This document shows positions 32,217-43,917 of a stretch of DNA of 64,000 nucleotides, piece by piece. The translations under genes were made by a program, and so were the position numbers. The DNA is taken from positions 2,232,001 to 2,296,000 of the forward strand of contig OZ241848.1 of assembly GCA_965202795.1 (NCBI GenBank). The letters run 5' to 3'. The notes under the pieces are model-generated. The model had not been told where the DNA came from and did no database searches. It saw nothing but the letters and a program-made list of their open reading frames with translations. The DNA is from JACOND01 sp965202795. Lineage in GTDB: Bacteria > Bdellovibrionota > Bdellovibrionia > Bdellovibrionales > UBA1609. How positions within the stretch are numbered: position 1 is the first letter of the stretch; each line of letters begins with the position of its first letter.

Positions 32217-34946
32217 ATGAGCGAAGAGGCAAAAATGATCTATCATTTTGGCGCCGGGAGGGCTGATGGCTCCCCGCAAATGAGGCATATTCTGGGCGGC
32301 AAAGGCGCGAACATGGCGGAAATGTCCCGCCTTGGCCTGCCCGTTCCGCCCGGCTTCACTGTCTCCGCTGAGGCCTGCGCCCAGTTTTTGGAGAGCGATG
32401 CCGCCGCCATGGAGGCCGAAGGAAACGGCCGCCAGCCGGATCTCCCTGAAAGCCTGAAACGCCTTATCAAAAAATCCCTGCGCAGGCTGGAGGACAGCCT
32501 TGGCAAAACTTTTGGCGGCGCGGAAAACCCCCTTCTGCTCAGTGTCCGCTCAGGCGCTCCGGCCAGCATGCCCGGCATGATGGACACCATTTTAAACCTT
32601 GGGCTGAATCAAAAAACCACTGAGGGCCTGGCGCGCGCCTCCAGGGACCCCCGCTTTGCCTATGACAGCTGCCGCCGCTTTATCCAGATGCACTCCACTG
32701 TGGCTATGGGGATGAACGGCTCCCTTATGGAGGTCTATCTGGATGAATACAAAAGCCGGCATGGCCTCCTCCTGGACTCGGAGATTTCCGCAGAGGGCTG
32801 GAAAGGCATTGCCGCCCATTTTAAGGACATGATCCTGCGCGACACGGGCCGGGCCTTTCCCGAAGACCCCTGGGAGCAGCTGTGGCAGGCTTCGGCGGCT
32901 GTCTTCAGGAGCTGGAACAGCCCAAGGGCGATAGTCTACCGCCAGAAAAACGGCAGCATTCAAGCCTCTGGGACGGCCCTGAATATTCAGGCCATGGTTT
33001 TCGGCAACCGGGGGCCGGACTCCGCCACAGGGGTTGTTTTCACCAGAAACCCCTCCACAGGGGAAAAATCCCTTTTTGGAGAGTATCTGGTGAACGCTCA
33101 GGGCGAGGATGTTGTGGCCGGGGCAAGGACTCCAAACCTTATCATTAACCCGCCGCAAAGCCGGAAAAAAGACCTGGGATCCCTGATGCCTGAGGCCTTT
33201 CGCGAGCTGTCGGATGTCTGCAAAAAGCTGGAGAGGCGCTTTGGCTATGTTCAGGACATTGAGTTTACAATAGAAAAAAACAAGCTCTGGCTGCTGCAGA
33301 CCCGAAGCGCCAAATGCGCGCCGGCGGCCCAGCTGAAAATCATTTTTGATCTTGTTGAAGAGGGCCTTCTCACAGAAAAACAGGCGCTGGAAAAAGCTGA
33401 CCCCTCTTTGCTGACCGCCATCCTGCACCCCTTTTTGGACAAAACAGACAAAAAAGCCTGCCAGAGGGCTTTTTTGGCGCGGGGGCTTCCGGCCAGCCCG
33501 GGAGGCGCGGCGGGGAAAATCGCCCTTGACGGGGCTGCTGCGGCAAAATTCCGCAAGCAGGGGGAGCCGGCCATTCTTGTCCGGACGGAAACCTCTCCAG
33601 AGGATATCAGCGGCATGATAGCCGCAAAGGGCATTTTAACCGCGCGCGGAGGCATGACCTCGCACGCCGCCGTGGTCGCCAGAAGCATGGGCAAGCCCTG
33701 CGCGGCCGGCTGCGAGGCCCTGTCCATTGACGAATCCGCGCGGAGCCTCCGCATCGGCGGCAAAACCCTCAAAGAGGGGGATGAGATCAGCATTGACGGC
33801 GCCACGGGAGAGGTTTTCCTCGGCTTGATGAAAACCCGGCCGCCGGCTTTGGATCAAAACTTTGAGCGGCTGATGAGCCTCTCTGACAAATACGCGCGCC
33901 TTGAATCCCGCGCCAATGCCGACACCCCGCAGGACGCCCGGAGAGCCAAAAAATTCGGGGCCAGGGGAATCGGGCTTTGCCGGACAGAGCACATGTTTTT
34001 TGCGCCCGCCCGCATTGCCATTATGAGAAAAATCATTATGGCGGAAAGCGGCGAAGAAAGAGATGAAGACTTAAACAGGCTTTTTGCCATGCAGAAAGAG
34101 GATTTTCTCCAGATGCTGGAGATTATGAACTCCCTGCCCGTCACTGTCAGGCTTTTGGATCCGCCGCTCCATGAGTTTTTGCCCCAAACTGAGGGGGCGG
34201 CCCGCGGGCTGGCCAAAAAAATGGAGTGGGATCCGGAGAAACTCTGGCGAAAAATCAAGTCTCTTCAGGAAAGCAACCCCATGCTGGGGCGGAGGGGCTG
34301 CCGCCTGGCCATTGCCTGCCCCAAGATCTATCTGATGCAGGCCAGGGCCCTTGCGGAGGCTGCCGCTGAGCTGAAAAAGCGCAGGCTCAATCCCATGGCG
34401 GAAATCATGATCCCCTTTGTCTGCCACCCGGAGGAAATGAGGCTTCTAAGGCGCATGATTCAAGCGGAGATTGAAAGGGCCGAAAAAGCCTTTCAGATCC
34501 GGCTTCCCATCCCCATAGGAACAATGATAGAGATTCCAAGAGCCTGTCTGGAGGCCGAAAAAATCGCCGCGGAGGCGGATTTTTTCAGCTTTGGAACCAA
34601 TGATTTGACACAGATGGCGCTGGGGATATCAAGGGATGACGCGGGGAAATTTCTCCCCTCTTATATTAATGAGGGGATTTTTGGGGCCGACCCTTTCAGC
34701 CGCCTTGACATGGGCGGAGCCGGCGAGCTGATAAAAATGGCCGCAGACCGGGGGCGGCGGGCAAAGCCGGGCCTCAAGCTTGGGGTTTGCGGCGAGCAGG
34801 GCGGCGACCCTGAAAGCCTCCGGTTTTTTCATCAGGCGGGCTTAGACTATATCAGCTGCTCCCCTTACCGCCTGCCGGCGGCGCGGCTGGCCGCGGCCCG
34901 GGCCGCCATTCAGGAGGAAAACATTCATGCATATAAAAAAGCTTGA
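32217..34946 (+). CDS. ppdK: Pyruvate, phosphate dikinase
   Basis: PPDK interconverts pyruvate, ATP and phosphate with PEP, AMP and pyrophosphate. The N-terminal ATP-grasp domain begins GGKGANMAEMSRLGLPVPPGF and includes SVRSGAPASMPGMMDTILNLG. The swivelling domain carries the phosphorylated His in GGMTSHAAVVARSMG (about residue 482). The PEP-binding TIM barrel has GLCRTEHMFF and GTMIEIPRA. The active-site Cys block reads GVCGEQGGDPES, where many homologues have CGEHGG. 909 aa is slightly long. It lies between glyS and smc, and its last 20 nt overlap the smc start, so the three are likely one operon. Confidence 0.95.
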   Translation: MSEEAKMIYHFGAGRADGSPQMRHILGGKGANMAEMSRLGLPVPPGFTVSAEACAQFLESDAAAMEAEGNGRQPDLPESLKRLIKKSLRRLEDSLGKTFGGAENPLLLSVRSGAPASMPGMMDTILNLGLNQKTTEGLARASRDPRFAYDSCRRFIQMHSTVAMGMNGSLMEVYLDEYKSRHGLLLDSEISAEGWKGIAAHFKDMILRDTGRAFPEDPWEQLWQASAAVFRSWNSPRAIVYRQKNGSIQASGTALNIQAMVFGNRGPDSATGVVFTRNPSTGEKSLFGEYLVNAQGEDVVAGARTPNLIINPPQSRKKDLGSLMPEAFRELSDVCKKLERRFGYVQDIEFTIEKNKLWLLQTRSAKCAPAAQLKIIFDLVEEGLLTEKQALEKADPSLLTAILHPFLDKTDKKACQRAFLARGLPASPGGAAGKIALDGAAAAKFRKQGEPAILVRTETSPEDISGMIAAKGILTARGGMTSHAAVVARSMGKPCAAGCEALSIDESARSLRIGGKTLKEGDEISIDGATGEVFLGLMKTRPPALDQNFERLMSLSDKYARLESRANADTPQDARRAKKFGARGIGLCRTEHMFFAPARIAIMRKIIMAESGEERDEDLNRLFAMQKEDFLQMLEIMNSLPVTVRLLDPPLHEFLPQTEGAARGLAKKMEWDPEKLWRKIKSLQESNPMLGRRGCRLAIACPKIYLMQARALAEAAAELKKRRLNPMAEIMIPFVCHPEEMRLLRRMIQAEIERAEKAFQIRLPIPIGTMIEIPRACLEAEKIAAEADFFSFGTNDLTQMALGISRDDAGKFLPSYINEGIFGADPFSRLDMGGAGELIKMAADRGRRAKPGLKLGVCGEQGGDPESLRFFHQAGLDYISCSPYRLPAARLAAARAAIQEENIHAYKKA

Positions 34947-37900
34947 GATTTTTGGCTTTAAGTCCTTCAGAAACAAAACTGTTCTGGAGTTTTCCGCCGG
35001 CCCGGGCTGTGTCACCGGCATTGTCGGCCCCAACGGCTGCGGCAAGTCAAATATTGTGGACGCCATTATATGGGTTATGGGCGAGAGCGCGCCGAAGCGG
35101 CTCAGGGGCGGGGCTGCCGCTGATGTGATTTTCAGCGGATCGGGGAGAGAGCAGCCAAGCCCCGCGGCCGAGGTCTCCATGACGCTGGCAAAGGGGGCGT
35201 CCGGCTTTCCGGAAACATACAAAAACCTTTCCGAGCTGATGATCACAAGGCGCGCGGGCCGCGATGGCAAAACAGAGTGTCTGATAAACGGGCAAAGCGC
35301 GCTTTTAAGGGACATAAAAGAGATCTTTATGAACACAGGGGCCGGCTGCCGCGGCTTCAGCGTCATTGAGCAGGAGGCCATCGAAAAACTCATTTCCGCC
35401 CGGCCCTGCGAGCGGCGCTTTTTGATTGAGGAGGCTGCCGGCGTCACAAAATTCAAGGCCAGAAAAGAAGAGTCTCTCCGCAAGCTGGAGCTTGCGCGGC
35501 AAAACACCCGGCGGATTGATGACATTTTAAAGATCCAGCAGCGCCGCCTGGACAGCCTGAGCGCGCAGGCCCGGCAGGCTGAAAAATACCGCCAGCTCAA
35601 ACAAGACATAAAAAGCCGGGAGATCGAGCTGATCTGCCGCCTTTTTGAGCGGCTTTCCGGGGAGCAGAAAGAGATCCGCGAAGCCGAAGAGCTTCAAAAG
35701 AGGCAAAAGCGGGATCTGGAATCTGAAATCCTCCGCTGCCAAAATCTTTTAAAAGGCGCTGAAAAGGAAATCCAAAAAGCCGCCAGCCGGCTGGAGACAG
35801 AAAAGGCTTATCTGTCCGAGCTGAGCGGAAAAATCCTGGAGCGAAAAAAAGAGATTGAAAAGCGGGAGGGGAATATTGAGATTCACACAGAAAGCCTTGA
35901 GGGCCAGGAAGACCTTCAAAAAGCCGCGCAGGCAAAAGTTGATTCCTGGACCCGGAGCCTCACGGAAATCAGCGAAAGCAAAAAAAAGCTCCAGCAGCGG
36001 GAGCGGGCTTTAAGGAGGGAGCTGAGCGGGCTGGAGGCCTTTTTCAAAGAGGGCTGGAACGAGGCGGAAATCACCCGGCAAAGGGATGGCCTGGAAAGGC
36101 AAATCAAAAAGCTCCAGGAGAGCCTGCGGGAAAAATCCGCCCGCATTCAGGCGGCGGAAAGCCAGATTCACATGCTGGAAAGGGAGCGGGAAAGGCTGCT
36201 TGCCGGCAGAAAGGAGCGGGAAAGGCAGCTGAAAAAAACCCTCCGCAGCAAAGCCAGGGCCATGGCCGCTTTGGAAAAAAGCCGGCAGATGAATTTCAGC
36301 TTTCAAAAGGAAAGCGCTGATCTGGAGGCGGGCGAAAAGGCGCTTGAGGGCAGCGTCCGCGCCCTGGAAAAGCAGCTGAGCGATTGGGACCGGCAAATTG
36401 TCATTTTGGAATACAGCCTGAGCGGGCAGCAAAAGCTCATCAGCCAGTTTATGGGAATGAAAGAGGGCGCCTCGCAGCTTTTGGCCTGGAGGCCGGAGGA
36501 GTTTAAGCCGCTTTTTCAAAGCCTTCAGGTGGAGCCTGGGTTTGAGGCGGCCCTGGCCGCGGCCCTTGGGCGCCGCTTCCAGCAGGCGCTTATCCCCGCG
36601 GACAAAGGCTCCATTGAGCGCGGCATAAAGCGCTTAAAAGAGAGCCAGAGCGGGCGGGCGGGATTTTTGAGCTCTCTGCCGGCGGAAAGCCGCCCGGCGA
36701 TCCCAGCCTCAGAGCTGAAAAAATACCCGGCCTTTATCTGCTGGCTGAACGAAAAAATCCGCTTCACCATAGAGACCGAAGCCTTAAAGCCCCTGACCAG
36801 CCAGACCGCTGTTGTTTCAGATCTGCCCTCCGCCTTTGAGATGAAGCTCAGGCTCCCCTCCCTGCAGTTTGTCACAAAAGATGGGGATATCATCACAAGA
36901 GAGGCTATGGTTTTCGGCGGCTCCGCTGAAAAAGAAATCAATTTGTTTCAGATCAAAAACAAAATCAGCAGCGGGCGGCGCGATTTGCGCGCGGCCCGGA
37001 CAGAGAGGGAGCTGAAAAAATCAGAGTGGGAGCAGGCTCTCAGGCAGCTTAAGGCGCTGAAAAAAGCCTCCGCCATGGCGCGCGCCAGAAGCCTCAAAAG
37101 CTCGGAAAGCCTGGCCCTTCAGGCAAAAGACTCCGAGCAGCTGAAAAAAGACATTCTCCGCCTGACAGGCGAAAAATCCCTCATCCAAAAGCGCCATGAG
37201 GATTTGGAGAGGGAAAAATCCAGCCTCCTTCAGCAAAAAAGCGCGCTGCGGAAAAGCCTGCGGGGGCTGGAAACATCCGCGCGGGATCTCTCAGACAGCC
37301 TGGGCGCCCTTCAGCGGCAGGAGGCAAACCTGCGGATCAAGGCGCGGGAAAAATCAAACATGGAAATGGAGATCTTTAAAAGCCTGAAAGAGCAGCAAAA
37401 TCTGGATCAGAAATCCAGGCTGCTTTTCAGCCTGATTGAGCAGTCCCGCCCGGAAACCGAAAAAGCCGGCGAGGGCAAAAAAGCCCTTATGGAAAAAATT
37501 CAGAGGGAAAAAGCCCTTATCAGCGAAATTCAAAAGGAAAAGGCTTTGTTTCTGGAGGAAAAAGATCAGATTGAGGCGTCTCTGGCCGCCCTTCAAAAAG
37601 AGGGGGAGATGAAGCGCTCGCTTCGCGCCGGCCATCAAGACTCGCTTGAGGGGCTTCGGGAAAAGCTGGGCCGCGCGGAGACGGAAAAAGCCAGGCTTGC
37701 GGGCGGGCTGGAGACAGCTGAAGTCCAAAAGCGGAGCCTCCGGGACAGGCTTTTTGAAAGCCATCAGTTTCAAATTGGGGAAAGCGCCTTTGTCCCCAGG
37801 CATGAAGCGCTTTCAATCGATCAGCTTGAAGGGGATGTCCAAAGGCTCCGGCGCCAGCTGGACAAAATCAGCGAAGTCAATCTTGCCGCCCTGAAGGAGC

Positions 37901-38514
37901 ACGAAGAGCTTTCAGAGAAAAACCTTTTCCTCAGCGGCCAAAAAGACGATCTTCTCAGCTCCCAAAAAGAGCTTGGCAAAGTGATTTCCCATATTGACCG
38001 GATCTGCGAAAAACGGTTTGCGGAAATTTTGGACGAAGTGAACAAAAGGTTTGAGCGGGTGTTTCCGGTTTTGTTTGAGGGGGAGGGGTCAGAGGCGCGG
38101 CTGATTCTTTTAGAGAGCGAAGATGAGGGGGGGGACCCCGGCGTGGACATTCTGGTCCGCCCGCCGGGCAAACGGCCGCTGAGCCTCGCGCAGCTTTCCA
38201 AAGGCGAAAAGGCGCTGGCCTCCATCTGCCTGATTTACGCGCTGTTTTTGGTCAAGCCGCCGCCTTTCTGCATCATTGATGAAATTGACGCGCCTCTGGA
38301 TGACGCCAACGCGCTGCGGCTGATTTCTGTCTTAAATGAGATGTCGCGCAAAAGCCAGATCATCACAGTGACCCACAACAAGCGCTCCATGCAGGCCTGC
38401 CAAAAGCTCTATGGAGTCACCATGAGGGAGCCGGGCGTATCCCAGCTTGTCTCTGTTGATCTGCGGCAGCCTGATCCTCAAGAGCCTGCCGAAGCCTCCG
38501 CCCCCGCGGGTTAG
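34927..38514 (+). CDS. smc: Chromosome partition protein SMC
   Basis: SMC organises and segregates the chromosome as a ring-shaped ATPase. Walker A is GPNGCGKSN at residues 34-42. Two long coiled coils (about 170-500 and 680-1020) flank a hinge domain (about 510-650, including FEAALAAALGRRFQQALI). The C-terminal ATPase signature is LSKGEKALASICLIYALF, where the family normally has LSGGEKAL, and Walker B is CIIDEIDAPLDDANA. 1195 aa is normal. AGGAGG lies 9 nt before the ATG, and the start overlaps the end of ppdK. No scpA or scpB is nearby. Confidence 0.95.
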   Translation: MHIKKLEIFGFKSFRNKTVLEFSAGPGCVTGIVGPNGCGKSNIVDAIIWVMGESAPKRLRGGAAADVIFSGSGREQPSPAAEVSMTLAKGASGFPETYKNLSELMITRRAGRDGKTECLINGQSALLRDIKEIFMNTGAGCRGFSVIEQEAIEKLISARPCERRFLIEEAAGVTKFKARKEESLRKLELARQNTRRIDDILKIQQRRLDSLSAQARQAEKYRQLKQDIKSREIELICRLFERLSGEQKEIREAEELQKRQKRDLESEILRCQNLLKGAEKEIQKAASRLETEKAYLSELSGKILERKKEIEKREGNIEIHTESLEGQEDLQKAAQAKVDSWTRSLTEISESKKKLQQRERALRRELSGLEAFFKEGWNEAEITRQRDGLERQIKKLQESLREKSARIQAAESQIHMLERERERLLAGRKERERQLKKTLRSKARAMAALEKSRQMNFSFQKESADLEAGEKALEGSVRALEKQLSDWDRQIVILEYSLSGQQKLISQFMGMKEGASQLLAWRPEEFKPLFQSLQVEPGFEAALAAALGRRFQQALIPADKGSIERGIKRLKESQSGRAGFLSSLPAESRPAIPASELKKYPAFICWLNEKIRFTIETEALKPLTSQTAVVSDLPSAFEMKLRLPSLQFVTKDGDIITREAMVFGGSAEKEINLFQIKNKISSGRRDLRAARTERELKKSEWEQALRQLKALKKASAMARARSLKSSESLALQAKDSEQLKKDILRLTGEKSLIQKRHEDLEREKSSLLQQKSALRKSLRGLETSARDLSDSLGALQRQEANLRIKAREKSNMEMEIFKSLKEQQNLDQKSRLLFSLIEQSRPETEKAGEGKKALMEKIQREKALISEIQKEKALFLEEKDQIEASLAALQKEGEMKRSLRAGHQDSLEGLREKLGRAETEKARLAGGLETAEVQKRSLRDRLFESHQFQIGESAFVPRHEALSIDQLEGDVQRLRRQLDKISEVNLAALKEHEELSEKNLFLSGQKDDLLSSQKELGKVISHIDRICEKRFAEILDEVNKRFERVFPVLFEGEGSEARLILLESEDEGGDPGVDILVRPPGKRPLSLAQLSKGEKALASICLIYALFLVKPPPFCIIDEIDAPLDDANALRLISVLNEMSRKSQIITVTHNKRSMQACQKLYGVTMREPGVSQLVSVDLRQPDPQEPAEASAPAG

Positions 38515-38535
38515 CTTGTGGGCAAATGAAAGGGG

Positions 38536-40668
<2,133 letters not shown>

Positions 40669-40777
40669 GCTCCAAGCCTTACCATAAAAGAGCCGGGGCT
40701 GTCATGGATGATGCCAGCCCGGGCGGGGGCGCGGCAGCTCAAGCGGTTTTTGTTTTTTGCCCCTCAAACCCCTTAAA

Positions 40778-41407
40778 TCAAACTCCTATTTGGGGGATAT
40801 CAATCTGAGGCGCGTCATCATCCCCGGACGGGGGCAGGCTCTCAACAGGCTCTTCGCCAAATTCTTCTATTATATCTTCAAGATCAATGCCAAGCTCTTC
40901 AAGAGCAAAAAAAGCCGCCTGGTTTTGCCGGCTAAAATCAATCAAAAACATGCTGACCGCGCCCAGCTCGATTGAAGGATCTGACACCATCTGTCTGATC
41001 AGAGGCGCGCAGCCTGTTTCAACAATCTCCAGCATGTCCCCGGTGTCCAGGCCGTCCAAATAGGTTTCCCCGATATAATTCAGGGCTAAAGCCTTAACTG
41101 CCAGGATTTTGATTGCAGCCCCGCTGGCCTGATGGCTCTCTGACAAGCCAGATAAATCCGGCAGAAGGGCGCTTTCGGCAGCCTCCCCCGCCTCTTTTTG
41201 GAGCTTAAACCTTTCTTTGAGCAGCTCTTTTTCGCAGCTGAGAACAGCCTTCTCTGCCAGAGCGTCTGCCAGCGCCTCCTGATCAAGCTGCCCGATGGCG
41301 CAAAGGGGCAAAAAGCAAAAAAGAAGCGAAAAAAAAGCGGCCGCTTTAATTTTCTCTTTAAATTCTAAAAAAGCGGAATTTAAAAAATTGATAAACATTT
41401 GGCTCAT
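40778..41407 (-). CDS. Exported hypothetical protein
   Basis: 209 aa, no family recognised. The N-terminus has a basic, amphipathic stretch and a hydrophobic core (AAAFFSLLFCFLPLCAIG, about residues 22-39), consistent with export. The mature part is helical and acidic, with two cysteines (LSCEKELL and ETGCAPLI), and ends with an Asp/Pro-rich tail (SGDDDAPQIDIPQIGV). AGGAGG lies 7 nt before the ATG and a near-consensus promoter lies at 41440-41468. The 41469-41794 gap upstream holds no gene I can support. Confidence 0.6.
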   Translation of the reverse strand: MSQMFINFLNSAFLEFKEKIKAAAFFSLLFCFLPLCAIGQLDQEALADALAEKAVLSCEKELLKERFKLQKEAGEAAESALLPDLSGLSESHQASGAAIKILAVKALALNYIGETYLDGLDTGDMLEIVETGCAPLIRQMVSDPSIELGAVSMFLIDFSRQNQAAFFALEELGIDLEDIIEEFGEEPVESLPPSGDDDAPQIDIPQIGV

Positions 41408-41439
41408 AATTAATCCTCCTGCGGCTTGTTTTTGGGGAA

Positions 41440-41468
41440 ATCATAGCGGCAAAGCTTGAGCTTGTCAA
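41440..41468 (-). promoter_or_regulatory. Consensus promoter for the 209-aa exported protein
   Basis: TTGACA (41463-41468) and TATGAT (41440-41445) are spaced 17 nt on the minus strand, 33 nt before the start. Confidence 0.75.
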
Positions 41469-41794
41469 GGTTTTTCCGCGTTTTTTTGCGGATTTATCTC
41501 CCGGCTGGGGGGCGCTGTTAAAAAAATGAACAGTCAGGGAACAGTCAGGCCCCCTCTTCCAGGCGGGCGGGGGCTGCCTCCGCTTTTGCTTTTTAAAGCC
41601 TTGCGGCAGCTTGTTTCTGTCTCAGGATCTTTTCGCCGGGCCGGAAAAGCGCGAGCCGCCGGGGGAGGGGCTGTGTTTTGGCCAGAGCGGCGCGGCTTGC
41701 GCGGGGGGGGCAGCATGGCGCATAATGGAGCGCGGGGGAGAATCGCAAAAAAAGCCCGAAACCGCGCGGCATACAGCAAAAAAGGGGCTGTTTA

Positions 41795-43900
41795 ATGAGC
41801 CGGCCAAAGCCTGTCCAAAACAAGCCGCCAGCCGCCCAAAGCGGCCGGCGCCGCGGCGCCGGGAAAAGCCAGCCCCCGGCAAAAGCCAAAAGCGCCCCAA
41901 AAGCCAAAAGCGCCGCCCCCCAAAAAAAACAGAGGAGACAGCCGAAAAACAAGCCCCGGCCAAAAACCCAAAAACCAGCCGGCCGGGCAGACAAACAAAC
42001 CGCAAAAAACCAGATCAAGGGCCAAAAACAGCCAGCCAAACAGAAAAAATCCCCGCTAAAAGCCCTTCAGGACAGAGTCAGGGGCTTCCCCGCCTCTCCG
42101 GGGGTTTATATGATGAAAGGCGCAGAGGGGAGGATTCTTTACATTGGGAAGGCCAAGTCGCTCAGCGCGCGGGCCAGATCCCACTTCAGCGCAAAAGATC
42201 TCTCCCTGAAAAACCAGTTTTTCCTTCAGAAAACAAAAAGCCTTGACTATATTGTGACGGACAACGAGCTGGAGGCGTTTCTTCTGGAGGCCTCCTTAAT
42301 CAAAAAACACAGGCCAAAATATAATGTCCGCCTGACTGATGACAAAGCCTATCCTTATATCCGCTGCGCCATCAGCAGCCGCTTTCCCCGGCTTTATATT
42401 GAGCGGAAGGCCCTTGACCCCCAGTCGCTTTATTTTGGCCCTTACACTTCGCCCGGCGCGGTCAGGACTCTTGTGGATTTTCTGAATCAGAGCTTTCAGA
42501 TCAGGGACTGCTCCGATTCTGACTTTAAAAGCCGAAAGCGCCCCTGCCTGACTCATCAGATGGGCTTTTGCGGGGCGCCCTGCGTCAGCCTGATCTCTGA
42601 AAAGGAGTGCCGAAAATCATTTCAAAAAGCGGTTCAGTTTTTAAAGGGCCGGCAGGCGCCCTTTATCAAAAGCATGCGCTCAAAAATGCGGGCGCTTTCA
42701 AAAAAGCTCCGCTTTGAGGAGGCCGGCCGCCTCAGGGACCGGCTGAGCGCCCTTGAGATGCTGGCCAAAAAACAGACAGTCATGCTGCGCCAGGACGGCC
42801 TGGATCGGGACGCCGCGGCCGCCGCCGGGGATGAAAGGGGGACTTTGGTTGAGATTCTTCACCTGAGGCAGGGGCGGATGATTGGAAACCGCTCGCTGTT
42901 TTTTAAGGGCATTCCTCCCGGAGATGAGGCATTTCTCTCGTTTTTTAATCAGTATTATGCGGAAAACTTAATCCCTGATGAGCTGCTGAGCCTGATTCCG
43001 CTTCAGCCATCCTCCGCGCAAACTCTTGAGAGGCTGCTGTCCCGCCGCAGGGGGAGCCGCTGCCGGGTCACCCTCGCGCCGGAGTCAAAAGACATTCTTT
43101 TGCTGCAGATGGCGGGCCGAAACGCTGAAAGCCATTTCCAGGATCAGGTCAGGCAGAAAGAGGATATGAGGGAGGCTCTGGCGGAGCTGCAGAGGCGGCT
43201 GTTTTTGCCGGCGCCGCCGCTTCGCATGGAATGCTATGACATTTCCCATTGGAGGGGCGAAGGCGCTTTTGGCTCTCAGGCGGTTTTTCTGGACGGCGCC
43301 CCGGCGCCAAAGGAATACCGCCTTTACGGCCTGAAAAAGGCCGCGCCTGAGGATGACTATGCCGGCCTTCAGGAGCTTTTAAAGAGGCGGCTCAAGCATA
43401 CAGAGTATGATGATCCCGACCTGATTTTGATTGACGGAGGCCGGGGGCAGCTTATGGCCGCGCGGAAAATTCTTGAGGACATTGGCCGCCTGGACATTCC
43501 CATTGCCTCTCTGGCAAAAGACAGAATCAGCGATAAAAAGCAAAAAGCGCCTTATGGGAAAGAGCCGGCCTCTTCGGGGGAGCGGTTTTATCTTCCCGGG
43601 CGGAAAAACCCCGCGCTGCTGCCCCCCTCCGCGCAGGCTTTTCGCCTTTTGATTCATCTTCGCAACGAGGCCCACAGATTCGCCATTGAGGCTCACCGCA
43701 AAAGGCGGAACAAGAGCTTTCTTCTTGGAGATTTGGATTTGATTGAGGGGCTGGGCGCGGCGGGCAAAAAATCCCTGCTCAAAAAATTTGGATCGATGGC
43801 CGCCTTAAGCCAGGCCTCTGAAGAGGATCTGGCCTCAGCCCCAGCCATATCCCGCCCTCTGGCCAAAAGGATCAAAGAGCATTTTCTCAAAAGCTCATGA
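41795..43900 (+). CDS. uvrC: Excinuclease ABC subunit C
   Basis: UvrC makes both incisions in nucleotide excision repair. After an unusual ~85-residue basic Lys/Pro/Ala/Gln tail comes the GIY-YIG nuclease domain (PGVYMMKGAEGRILYIGKAKSL), a Cys-rich segment (RDCSDSDFKSRKRPCLTH, then FCGAPCV), a UVR motif (MRALSKKLRFEEAGRLRDRL), the RNase H-like C-terminal nuclease (MECYDISHWRGEGAFGSQ, LILIDGGRGQL) and a helix-hairpin-helix pair (LIEGLGAAGKKSLLKKFGS). The tail makes it 701 aa against ~600 usual. AAGGGG lies 7 nt before the ATG. It converges with the next gene. Confidence 0.94.
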   Translation: MSRPKPVQNKPPAAQSGRRRGAGKSQPPAKAKSAPKAKSAAPQKKQRRQPKNKPRPKTQKPAGRADKQTAKNQIKGQKQPAKQKKSPLKALQDRVRGFPASPGVYMMKGAEGRILYIGKAKSLSARARSHFSAKDLSLKNQFFLQKTKSLDYIVTDNELEAFLLEASLIKKHRPKYNVRLTDDKAYPYIRCAISSRFPRLYIERKALDPQSLYFGPYTSPGAVRTLVDFLNQSFQIRDCSDSDFKSRKRPCLTHQMGFCGAPCVSLISEKECRKSFQKAVQFLKGRQAPFIKSMRSKMRALSKKLRFEEAGRLRDRLSALEMLAKKQTVMLRQDGLDRDAAAAAGDERGTLVEILHLRQGRMIGNRSLFFKGIPPGDEAFLSFFNQYYAENLIPDELLSLIPLQPSSAQTLERLLSRRRGSRCRVTLAPESKDILLLQMAGRNAESHFQDQVRQKEDMREALAELQRRLFLPAPPLRMECYDISHWRGEGAFGSQAVFLDGAPAPKEYRLYGLKKAAPEDDYAGLQELLKRRLKHTEYDDPDLILIDGGRGQLMAARKILEDIGRLDIPIASLAKDRISDKKQKAPYGKEPASSGERFYLPGRKNPALLPPSAQAFRLLIHLRNEAHRFAIEAHRKRRNKSFLLGDLDLIEGLGAAGKKSLLKKFGSMAALSQASEEDLASAPAISRPLAKRIKEHFLKSS

Positions 43901-43917
43901 TTTTGGGGCCTGCGCGC

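Noticed and set aside
41526..41795. 89-codon open frame ending in the uvrC start codon
   Set aside because: Arg/Gly-rich composition, long open frames on both strands in GC-rich DNA, and no ribosome binding site.
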